This document shows positions 16,349-24,153 of a stretch of DNA of 64,000 nucleotides, piece by piece. The notes under the pieces are model-generated. The model did not search any database. It was not told where the DNA came from and saw nothing but the letters and a program-made list of their open reading frames with translations. The stretch spans positions 1,054,001 through 1,118,000 of the forward strand of contig NZ_CP121261.1 in the NCBI RefSeq assembly GCF_029637605.1. Direction: 5' to 3'. Within the stretch, counting starts at the first letter, position 1, and each line of letters starts with the position of its first letter. Source of the DNA: Achromobacter spanius. Its GTDB lineage: Bacteria; Pseudomonadota; Gammaproteobacteria; Burkholderiales; Burkholderiaceae_B. Position numbers and translations under genes: made by a program.

Positions 16349-17860
16349 TTATCCAGACTGCACCACAAGCAGTGCCAGGAATAAAAGAATGCCGAACGCG
16401 GCCAGGGCAAACGGCAGTAGTAGAACATACACGCCGCGTTCTTGCCCCTGTCCGTGGGCCAAACCTGCCGCAATCGACATCCGTACGGGGGAAAAAATGC
16501 CCATGGCCGTGCCCGAAACGTGTAATAGCGCAGCCGCGGCCGGCACGTTCAAACCCGCGTTAAGCGCCAATGATAGCTGCGACGGCATGAACAGGCTGTT
16601 TGGCGCGTTGCCGCTGTTGGCCAGCATGCCGAACGCGCCCGCCAGCAAGGGAGTGATCAGCAAGGTCCATTCCCGCAGCGTGGTGTAGAGGCCATCGGCA
16701 TAGGCTTGCGAGATGCCGGCGCCCGCCAGCACTTCGGCCATCATCGCGAACAGGAAGACGGACATGACGGCGTGGCGGCCCGTACGCCACGCGGCGCGTG
16801 CCTGAGTCGTCAACGCGCGCGGTTGGCGGCGCCAGGCGGCCAGCGCCAGCGCGCCCGCGATCAGCCAACTGCCTGCGTGTAAAAAAGGTTTCCAGGCGGG
16901 CAGGTCGGCAAAGGGATGGATGTCGGCCCAGGCGCCCAGCGTGTGGTTGATCGCGGGAACGAGCCGTGTGACGGCCAGGCAGGCGATCACCAGCATGTAG
17001 GGCAGCGCGCGTCGGGCGGCGGCCAGCGCCTGGGCACGGTCGGGGCGGCGGTCCAGCACGAAGCGCAGCACGATCAAGGGCCCAAAGGACGCCAGCAGCG
17101 CGGTTTCGGGGCCCAGCACGGCCGTGGCGGCGCTGAGCAAGGCCAGGCTGGCCGTGATCCAGGCGGCTTCGCGCCCGTGTTCGGCGGTGTCGGCGCGCAA
17201 GCCCGCGTGGCGCGCGGTGCGCCAGAACAGCAGCATCCACACGGCCATCAGCAAGGCTACCGCCACCATGCTGTACAGCGCCAGTTGCGTGGCCGGCACG
17301 CGCGCATAGGCGGATGCCAGCAAGGTGCCGCTACCCATCGCGCCCCACGGGATCAGGGTCTGGCTCAACAAGGCGAACACCATGATGTCGCGCGGTTTCA
17401 AGCCCAGCGGGCGGATCAGCAGCACCGTGCCCAGCATGCCGACGCCAAACCCCGTGGCGGATTCCGCGAAAGGACCAATCAGGAAACAGGCAAAGAACAA
17501 GCGCCGCCGGCGGGCCAGCGGGTCATTCAATTCAGGGTGCGCGGCGGCGGCTTGCGCGGGCGCCTGGCCCTGCGAGGCCATCTGCCAGAACAGCAAGCCG
17601 CCCAGAATGTAGGGCGTGATGATCCAGCCGATCCACGCCCCACGCTCAAGCGTCACCGCCAATTGCGCGCCGCCGAAGGGCGCTCCGCCAAAGGGCGCTC
17701 CGCCGAAGGGCGCACCGCCAAAGGGCACGGGTGCGGCGAAGAGCGCAATGGGAATGGCGGCGCACAGCCCCAGCACGGCGGCTACCGTCGTGTTGACGCG
17801 CCCGCTGGCGATGGCGCCGATCACGGTCAGGGCGGGCAGGGACCACAGCAGGTAGATCAT
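16349..17860 (-). CDS. L-lactate permease family transporter (LctP/LldP-like)
   Basis: A 503-residue, roughly twelve-helix membrane protein. The family-typical block FLIGPFAESATGFGVGMLGTVL is present, with LLSQTLIPWGAMGSGT and, near the end, FGMLANSGNAPNSLFMPSQ. LctP proteins import L-lactate, glycolate or related 2-hydroxy acids with protons. It is somewhat shorter than E. coli LldP (about 550). A loop at residues 46-65 holds four perfect PFGGA repeats, discussed separately. It lies on the same strand as proQ, 49 bases upstream of it, and 39 bases after the metallophosphoesterase gene. Co-transcription is possible. No lactate dehydrogenase is adjacent, so the substrate stays open. Confidence 0.87.
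   Translation of the reverse strand: MIYLLWSLPALTVIGAIASGRVNTTVAAVLGLCAAIPIALFAAPVPFGGAPFGGAPFGGAPFGGAQLAVTLERGAWIGWIITPYILGGLLFWQMASQGQAPAQAAAAHPELNDPLARRRRLFFACFLIGPFAESATGFGVGMLGTVLLIRPLGLKPRDIMVFALLSQTLIPWGAMGSGTLLASAYARVPATQLALYSMVAVALLMAVWMLLFWRTARHAGLRADTAEHGREAAWITASLALLSAATAVLGPETALLASFGPLIVLRFVLDRRPDRAQALAAARRALPYMLVIACLAVTRLVPAINHTLGAWADIHPFADLPAWKPFLHAGSWLIAGALALAAWRRQPRALTTQARAAWRTGRHAVMSVFLFAMMAEVLAGAGISQAYADGLYTTLREWTLLITPLLAGAFGMLANSGNAPNSLFMPSQLSLALNAGLNVPAAAALLHVSGTAMGIFSPVRMSIAAGLAHGQGQERGVYVLLLPFALAAFGILLFLALLVVQSG
17666..17725 (-). repeat. Four 15-base tandem repeats inside the lactate-permease gene
   Basis: Four copies of a 15-base unit encode PFGGA-PFGGA-PFGGA-PFGGA at residues 46-65. 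The copies differ at only a few third positions, so they arose recently by slippage or unequal exchange. The insert falls in a hydrophilic loop after the second helix, where length change would keep the frame. Confidence 0.85.
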
Positions 17861-17899
17861 CGGCGGGGCGCTAACGTTGATGCCGCTTGTTGATACCGC

Positions 17900-19042
17900 T
17901 TATTGCGGCGTGGCCTTGGCAGGCGAACGCAGCACGATCTGCGTGATTTCCGAGGGGCGGCCCAGGCGGATCGGGAATCCTGGCCAGAGCCCGGCGCCGT
18001 TGCTGACGTACAGGTGCATGCCGTCCACGTCGTACTCGCCCGATACATAGCCTTCGTTAACCAGTTGCGTCAGCAGGTGCGGCCCCAGAATCTGCCCGCC
18101 ATGCGTATGGCCGGACAGTTGCAGCCCGGCTCCGGCCCGGGCGTTCAACGCCGCGCCGATGGGGCGATGGCTCAGCAGGATGACCGGGTCCGTCGCCGGC
18201 ACGCCGTCCAGCGCGCGCGTCACATCCGGCACGTCCTCGCCGTAGGCGGCCGCCATTTTGTCCGTGACGCCGGCCAGCACCAGGCGCTGGCCGTCGGGCA
18301 TCAAGGTCACGTGCTCGTTCAGCAACAGGCGCAGGCCCAGGTGTTCAAACGCGGGCAGCCAGCGTCGGTACTCCGCGTAGTACTCGTGGTTGCCGGGGAT
18401 GGCGTAGACGCCATGGCGGGCGCGCAGCGCCTGCAGCGGCAGCACATCGGCCGCGCGGGCGTCGGTGGTGCCGTCGACCAGATCGCCCGTGATCACGATC
18501 AGGTCAGGCTTCAAGCCGTTGGTCTTGTCGACCACGGCCTGCATCCAGGGCGCTTCCAGCAGCCGACTGGCGTGCAGGTCGGTCAGTTGCACCAGCCGAA
18601 ACCCATCCAGCTCAGGCGGCAGCTTGGGCAAGGCGATTTCAAGCGTCTTCACATCGGGCACGCGCACGGCCTGCCACACGCCGATGGCTGACAGCGCCAT
18701 GGCCAGCACGGCGGCGGTGGCGCCCCAGCGGCGCGCGCCCAGCAAGCGCCGGCCGCGCGCGCGTGACACGGCGTAAACCGCCACGCCCGCCACGTCGCGC
18801 ACCAGCAGCAGCATGGCCAGCAAGAGCAGCCCGCCGAAGAGCCAGCCCAGCAACATGATCAGCGTGGCGGGAATCTCGGGAGAAGCCATCGAGCCGAAGA
18901 AGTGGCGCGTCACCAGATGGTGTTCGGCAATGGCAATCAGCAAGGCGGACAGCAGCAGCTTGGCCGGTTTGGATAAATACAGGGGCAGGACGAAACGCCA
19001 GATGACGTAGAGACTGATCAGTCCCGTGAAGACATGGAACAC
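17900..19042 (-). CDS. Membrane-anchored metallophosphoesterase (YaeI/YkuE type)
   Basis: The 380-residue protein has three or four N-terminal helices (residues 5-20, 28-45, 58-82, 107-125), then a calcineurin-like phosphoesterase domain. Its metal motifs are TDLH (154-157), GDLVDG, GNHEYY, LSHRP and SGHTHGGQ, all intact. Relatives such as E. coli YaeI and B. subtilis YkuE act on phospholipids or UDP-sugars at the membrane. The domain most likely faces the periplasm, but topology is inferred. Translation starts at a GTG (19042) preceded by an AGGAA site. It is followed after 39 bases by the lactate-permease-like gene. Confidence 0.88.
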   Translation of the reverse strand: MFHVFTGLISLYVIWRFVLPLYLSKPAKLLLSALLIAIAEHHLVTRHFFGSMASPEIPATLIMLLGWLFGGLLLLAMLLLVRDVAGVAVYAVSRARGRRLLGARRWGATAAVLAMALSAIGVWQAVRVPDVKTLEIALPKLPPELDGFRLVQLTDLHASRLLEAPWMQAVVDKTNGLKPDLIVITGDLVDGTTDARAADVLPLQALRARHGVYAIPGNHEYYAEYRRWLPAFEHLGLRLLLNEHVTLMPDGQRLVLAGVTDKMAAAYGEDVPDVTRALDGVPATDPVILLSHRPIGAALNARAGAGLQLSGHTHGGQILGPHLLTQLVNEGYVSGEYDVDGMHLYVSNGAGLWPGFPIRLGRPSEITQIVLRSPAKATPQ

Positions 19043-19211
19043 GCGGTGATTCCTACTGGTGGGGCGATGGATGTGGCGGGAAGCAGAGCCGGAAAAGCGC
19101 GGCCGAAACCAGCGACATTATGCCGGTGCTACCGCGTGTGAAGGCGTTCAATCAATAAAACCATGTTGGGGTATCGGCAACTCGACATCACGTCGTAAAT
19201 TCGCAACAACA

Positions 19212-19230
19212 GATAGTTATGAGAATTAGT
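19212..19230 (+). promoter_or_regulatory. Fur-box-like sequence upstream of the siderophore receptor
   Basis: The AT-rich stretch GATAGTTATGAGAATTAGT matches about 12 of 19 positions of the classical Fur box and contains the common core ATGAGAATTA. It lies 54-72 bases before the receptor ATG, in otherwise GC-rich DNA, as expected for iron-repressed transcription. Confidence 0.55.
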
Positions 19231-19283
19231 CGCATTACACTTTCTCCCCACATCAAAAGCCCATTCAGGGAGAGGAAGCCAGC

Positions 19284-21491
19284 ATGCAAGCAGCCAGGCC
19301 GCAGCGCCGCAAACCCCGTATTCACTCTGTTGATCAGCCAGGCTTGCCTCTACGCCGCACCTCCGTCCTGGTGCTGATGGCGCTGGCTTGCGCCGGTGCG
19401 GCCGCGCAGGACAGCGCCGTGGCAACCTTGCCCACCGTGCAGGTCGTGGGCGAGGGCGACCCGACCACGACGGAAGGGACGGGGTCCTACACGCCGCGCG
19501 CCACGGCCGCCGGCACGGGCCTGCCGCTGACGTTGCGCGAGACACCGCAGTCGGTCACGGTGGTGACGCGCCAGCGCATGGAAGACGAAAACATGTTGTC
19601 CCTGGCCGACGTCATGGCCAGCACGCCCGGCATCTCGGTGCAGAACTACGACAGCGAGCGTTATTCATTCAGCTCGCGCGGTTTCGCCATTACCAATTAC
19701 CTGTACGACGGCGTACCCACCGACTTCGACACGGGCTATGCAGGCGGCGAATCGTCCATCGACCCCATCATCTATGACCGCGTGGAAGTCGTGCGGGGCG
19801 CCACCGGCCTGTTGACGGGCTCGGGCAATCCGTCGGCATCCATCAACCTGGTGCGCAAACACGCCACCAGCCGCGAATTCAAGGCCGATGTCAGCGTCAG
19901 CGCCGGCAATTGGGACACGTATCGCGGCACGCTGGACCTGTCCACGCCGCTGAACAAATCCGGCAGCGTGCGCGGCCGCATCGTGTCGGCCTACCAGGAC
20001 AACCATTCGTACCTGGACGGCTATCAGAACAAGAAAAAGATCTTCTACGGCGTGGTGGACGCGGACCTGACCTCGCGCACCACCTTCAGCGCGGGCTTCA
20101 ACTACCAGGACAATGACCCGCAGCGCAGCAGTTGGGGCGGCTTTCCGCTGTGGTACGCGGACGGCGGGCGCACTGACTGGAAGCGGTCGTTGAATACCGG
20201 CGCGGACTGGAGTTCCTGGGCCAGCACCACCTCGGGCGGCTTCGCCAGCCTGGAACACCGCTTTGACAACGACTGGCGCGTGCAGGCCGTGGCGTCTCAT
20301 TCCAAGCACGAAATGGATGGCAAGCTGCTGTACCTGTACGGTTGGCCCGATCGCGAAACCGGCTTGGGCGTGAATGGATCGCCCGCCTGGTACGTGGGCG
20401 ATCGCAAGCAGAACAGCCTGGACCTGAAGGCCTCCGGCCCGTTCACCGCATTCGGCCGCCGCCATGAAGCGGTGGTGGGCGCCAGCTTCACCCGGCAATA
20501 CGCGGACTTCGATTACCGCTCGGCGCTGGACGCCGCGCCGGTAGGCAACTTCTTCAACTGGGATGGCTCGTATCCCGAACCGCAATGGAGCGACACCGCC
20601 GTCACCGCCAGCCGCTACACCACCAAGCAAAGCGGCTGGTACGGCGCGCTGCGCCTTAACCTGGCCGACCCCCTGAAGCTGATCGTGGGCGGGCGCTACA
20701 GCACGTGGAAGACGGACTCGGTGGGCTTTGGCGGCGGCAACCGCACGGCCTTCGACAAGGACGCCTTCATTCCCTACGCGGGCTTGCTGTACGACATCAA
20801 CGAGACCTACACGGCCTACGTCAGCTACACCGGCATCTTCAACCCGCAAAGCTACCAGGACCGCAACGGCAGTTGGCTGGACCCGCTGGAAGGCAAGTCC
20901 TATGAAGCCGGTATCAAGGGCGAATTCCTGGAAGGCCGGCTGAACGCCAGCGCCGCGATTTTTCAAGTCGAGCAGGACAACGTCGCTCAGACCGATCCGG
21001 GTTACTTGGTGCCGGGTTCGATCAACCAGGCGTACCGGGCCGCACAAGGTACGCGCAGCCGTGGCTTCGACCTGGAGATGTCGGGTGAAGTGACGCCGGG
21101 CTGGAACGTGGCGGCCGGTTGGTCGCATTGGACGGCCCGCGATGGTGACGGCGCCCCCATCCAGACCGACCAGCCGCGCTCGCTGGTGCGCCTGTTCACC
21201 ACCTACCAGTTGCCGGGCGATTGGAACCGCCTGACGGTGGGCGGCGGCGTCAACTGGCAAAGCGGGGTGTACACGATTGCCAGCGGCCCCAATGGCGATG
21301 AACGCGTCAGCCAGGGCAGCTACGCCATCACCAACCTGATGGCGCGCTATCGCTTCAACCGCAACCTGTCGGCGCAGTTGAATGTGAACAACGTGTTTGA
21401 TCGCAAGTACTACAGCCAGGTCGGCTTCTACAGCCAGGGGGCCTGGGGCGCGGGCACCAGCGCGATGTTGACGATGCGCTATCAGTACTAA
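19284..21491 (+). CDS. TonB-dependent siderophore receptor (FpvA/FhuE type)
   Basis: The 735-residue outer-membrane receptor has an N-terminal signal peptide with a basic leader (hydrophobic core LVLMALACAGAAAQ), a TonB-box-like segment near LPTVQVVG and a plug domain (LTLRETPQSVTVVTRQRM, IIYDRVEVVRGATGLLTGSGNPSASINLVRK). A 22-strand barrel follows, ending in a C-terminal Tyr (MRYQY). The plug wording is that of ferric-siderophore receptors of the FpvA/FhuE/FoxA group. No extra N-terminal signalling domain is present, so there is no sigma/anti-sigma control. The start has a good GGGAGAGGAA site. The upstream Fur-like box predicts iron repression. The siderophore cannot be named. Confidence 0.93.
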   Translation: MQAARPQRRKPRIHSVDQPGLPLRRTSVLVLMALACAGAAAQDSAVATLPTVQVVGEGDPTTTEGTGSYTPRATAAGTGLPLTLRETPQSVTVVTRQRMEDENMLSLADVMASTPGISVQNYDSERYSFSSRGFAITNYLYDGVPTDFDTGYAGGESSIDPIIYDRVEVVRGATGLLTGSGNPSASINLVRKHATSREFKADVSVSAGNWDTYRGTLDLSTPLNKSGSVRGRIVSAYQDNHSYLDGYQNKKKIFYGVVDADLTSRTTFSAGFNYQDNDPQRSSWGGFPLWYADGGRTDWKRSLNTGADWSSWASTTSGGFASLEHRFDNDWRVQAVASHSKHEMDGKLLYLYGWPDRETGLGVNGSPAWYVGDRKQNSLDLKASGPFTAFGRRHEAVVGASFTRQYADFDYRSALDAAPVGNFFNWDGSYPEPQWSDTAVTASRYTTKQSGWYGALRLNLADPLKLIVGGRYSTWKTDSVGFGGGNRTAFDKDAFIPYAGLLYDINETYTAYVSYTGIFNPQSYQDRNGSWLDPLEGKSYEAGIKGEFLEGRLNASAAIFQVEQDNVAQTDPGYLVPGSINQAYRAAQGTRSRGFDLEMSGEVTPGWNVAAGWSHWTARDGDGAPIQTDQPRSLVRLFTTYQLPGDWNRLTVGGGVNWQSGVYTIASGPNGDERVSQGSYAITNLMARYRFNRNLSAQLNVNNVFDRKYYSQVGFYSQGAWGAGTSAMLTMRYQY

Positions 21492-21496
21492 GCGTG

Positions 21497-21529
21497 GGTG
21501 GCGCTCATGCGCTTGTGCAGAGCGCCACC
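21497..21529. terminator. Hairpin at the convergent ends of the receptor and treY genes
   Basis: Ten-base perfect arms GGTGGCGCTC / GAGCGCCACC with a 13-base loop overlap the last codons of treY and begin six bases after the receptor stop. There is no T-run on either side. It may still act as a weak two-way terminator between these convergent genes. Confidence 0.35.
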
Positions 21530-24153
21530 GGGCAGTCACGCAAGAGCGCGGTCAAGGGCACTTCGCCCGCCGTGTTCGCGCTGACCTGAGCCCTGGACAA
21601 CACGTTGCAGAGCGCGCTCGCATCAATATCCGGGGGAAGAACAACGCGGGTGTCTTCCCAGTAACGCGAGGCCTGCGCCGCTTGGTCCGTTGCATACGCC
21701 ACCAACGCCCGCGCGCATAACCGGGGCGCCACGGCCATCACGCAGCGCCCTTCATGGCGGCGCACGTAGGCGATCACGTGCGCCGCGCGTGGGCCGATGA
21801 CGGCAAGCGGCGTGCAATCCCCGTGGCTGAACAGGTCGGGGTGGTGGGCACGCAGCGCCAGGGCGCGGCGGATCAGTTGCTGCTTGATGGCGCCGCTGCG
21901 CCACGCTGCCGCGTCGGTGGCCATGGGCAGGTCAGCATCTTCTGCCTTCAGCAACGCCGCGCGTTCGGCGTAGTCGACAGGACGGCGGTTGTCGGGGTCG
22001 ACCAGGCTGAAGTCCCACAGGTCGGTGCCTTGGTACAGGTCGGGCACGCCGGGTAGCGTGTTGCGCAACAAGGTCTGGGTCAGGCTGTTCACCAGCCCGG
22101 CGGGGGCGATGCGCAGCGCCCAGTCGCCGATGTCGCGCAGCAGCGCCTGGCCATCGCCGGGGTCTTGCAAGGCCGTGATGCAGGCGCGCGCGGCGTCTTC
22201 GTAGGCGGCGTCCGGGTCGGTCCAACTGGTGTGCAGCTTGGCTTCACGCAAGGCTTTTTCCTGCCACTGCGCAAGGCGTTCAAGCAATTCAGAGACGGAC
22301 GCGGTGACCTCGGCACTGCCGTCATCGAAGCTTTCGGCCGACAGCGACAGCGGCCACGCCCCCACCAAGCTTTGCAGCAGCAGATAGCGGTCGGCGGGGC
22401 TGGGCGCGCCCGGCTTGGCCAGGCGCGGTATCCATGCGCCCACCATGCGCAGCCATTCGTCGGGTGCTTCGCTCAGCACGGCCAGCCGGGCACGGGTGTC
22501 TTCGCCGCGTTTGTGGTCATGCGTGGCGGTGGCCAGCATGGCGTGGGGATGCGTGCGCGCGCGCGCGGCGCTCAGCGCATGAAAGGCTTGCAGCGGCAGC
22601 GCAAAGCGCGTGGGGCTGGAGCCCACCTCGTTGCGCGACAGCAGCGGGCCTCGGCGGTAGAACAAGGTGTCTTCCAGTGCCTTGGCCGCCAGCGGCGGAG
22701 TCAGTTGCTGGAAGCGGCGCAAGGCTAGCGCGCGGGCTTGCGTTACGGCGGTGTCGGCCACGTCCTGTTGCGCCGCACCGTCCAGCCATTCGTCGATCTG
22801 TTCCAGCAAGCGCGCGTCAGCGGTGGCGTCGCCCAGCGCTTCTCGCGCCTGGTCCAGCGCAACGCGGCACCAATGCGCATCCGCCGCGCTGCGGCCCCCG
22901 TCTTCCGCATAGCTGCGGTACACCGGAAACGCCGCCAGCAAAGCCGTCAGCACGCGGTCGATGGCCGGACCGGTCCAATCGCGCGTGCGCAGGTCGAAGC
23001 GGGCGATGCGCGTCAGCGCGCGCACCAGCGCCTGTCGTTCGGCGGGGAAATGCCGTGCCAGCATGCGGTGGCGCGCGTCGCGCAGTTGGGCAGTAGCGTC
23101 GCGCGGGTCGCCGCTAAGCGCGGCCCAGCAGCGATCAAGCTGGGCCTGCGCCTCGGGCGCATGCAGCAGCGCGCCCACCTGGTCCATGAAGTCGTAGCCG
23201 GTGGTGCCCTCGGTGGGCCAGCGCGCGTCCAGCGATTCGTCGTCGGCCAGGATTTTTTCAATGATCAGGTAGGCGCCGCCGGGCAGGCCGGCCTGTTTGC
23301 GTTCGCCTTCCGCTTGCCGCAAGGCGTGGCGCAAACGGCGCAGATAGGCGCCGGGGCTGGCCAGGCCGTCAATGTGGTCGATGCGCAAGCCGTCCAGCAC
23401 GCCTTCGCGATACAGGCGCAGCACCAGCCCATGCACGGCGTCGAAGACCGCGCTGTCTTCCACGCGCACGCCAACCAGTTCGCTGATTTCGAAGAAGCGG
23501 CGCCAGTTGATCTGGTCGGGCGCGGTGCGCCACCAAGCCAGCCGGTAGTGCTGGCGTTCCAGCAATGCATGCAGCCGCTCGCGACCCGAGTCGGTGGCCG
23601 ATTCGCCAGCCAGCGAGCCCGGTGCAAGCGGCAGGTGCTGGCCGCCCGCGTTGATATGGCAGGTGCCCGCATCCGCATCGTGTTCCAGGCGGATGTCGCC
23701 CGCCGCCAGCGCCTGGCCGTATAGGTCGCCCAGCACGGGCAGCAGCACCTTGCCGCGCAACGCGGGGTCGGGCGCATCCCAATCGATATCGAAGGTGGTG
23801 GCGTGCGCGCTGTCTTGCCCGTGCCGCAGCACGTCGGCCCACCAGGGGTTCGAGGCATGCGCCGCCATGTGGTTGGGCACGATGTCTGCAATCAGCCCGA
23901 GGCCGCGCGCGCGGGCGGCGTCCGCCAGCCGGCGCAGGGCGCTTTCCCCGCCCAGCTCATCACTGACCCGCTGATGGTCGATCACGTCATAACCGTGGGT
24001 AGACCCGGCTCGCGCCTGGGTGATGGGCGACAAGTACAGGTGGCTGACGCCCAGCGCGGCGTAGTAGGGAAGCTGCGCGCGGGCGTCGTCCAGCGTGAAG
24101 CCGGCATGCAGTTGCAGGCGCGCGGTGGCGCGGGGGATCAGGGTCTGGTTCAT
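21505..24153 (-). CDS. treY: Malto-oligosyltrehalose synthase
   Basis: The 882-residue GH13 enzyme turns the reducing-end glucose of a malto-oligosaccharide into a trehalosyl unit. Family features are LPYYAALGVSHLYLSPI, the GYDVIDHQRVSDELGGE block that sets TreY apart from amylases, DIVPNHMA, GLRIDHIDGLASP with the nucleophile Asp, IIEKILADDE with the acid/base Glu, and a C-terminal VPDLYQGTDLWDFSLVDPDNRRPVD. The length is normal. The start at 24153 overlaps the malQ stop by four bases; a longer frame to 24336 runs inside malQ. It is the last gene of the eight-gene operon and works with TreZ encoded two genes earlier to release trehalose from glycogen-derived chains. Confidence 0.95.
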   Translation of the reverse strand: MNQTLIPRATARLQLHAGFTLDDARAQLPYYAALGVSHLYLSPITQARAGSTHGYDVIDHQRVSDELGGESALRRLADAARARGLGLIADIVPNHMAAHASNPWWADVLRHGQDSAHATTFDIDWDAPDPALRGKVLLPVLGDLYGQALAAGDIRLEHDADAGTCHINAGGQHLPLAPGSLAGESATDSGRERLHALLERQHYRLAWWRTAPDQINWRRFFEISELVGVRVEDSAVFDAVHGLVLRLYREGVLDGLRIDHIDGLASPGAYLRRLRHALRQAEGERKQAGLPGGAYLIIEKILADDESLDARWPTEGTTGYDFMDQVGALLHAPEAQAQLDRCWAALSGDPRDATAQLRDARHRMLARHFPAERQALVRALTRIARFDLRTRDWTGPAIDRVLTALLAAFPVYRSYAEDGGRSAADAHWCRVALDQAREALGDATADARLLEQIDEWLDGAAQQDVADTAVTQARALALRRFQQLTPPLAAKALEDTLFYRRGPLLSRNEVGSSPTRFALPLQAFHALSAARARTHPHAMLATATHDHKRGEDTRARLAVLSEAPDEWLRMVGAWIPRLAKPGAPSPADRYLLLQSLVGAWPLSLSAESFDDGSAEVTASVSELLERLAQWQEKALREAKLHTSWTDPDAAYEDAARACITALQDPGDGQALLRDIGDWALRIAPAGLVNSLTQTLLRNTLPGVPDLYQGTDLWDFSLVDPDNRRPVDYAERAALLKAEDADLPMATDAAAWRSGAIKQQLIRRALALRAHHPDLFSHGDCTPLAVIGPRAAHVIAYVRRHEGRCVMAVAPRLCARALVAYATDQAAQASRYWEDTRVVLPPDIDASALCNVLSRAQVSANTAGEVPLTALLRDCPVALCTSA

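Noticed and set aside
19665..21539. A 624-codon minus-strand frame across the TonB receptor.
   Set aside because: The plus-strand receptor has a signal peptide, plug motifs and a barrel C-terminus; the minus frame has none of these.
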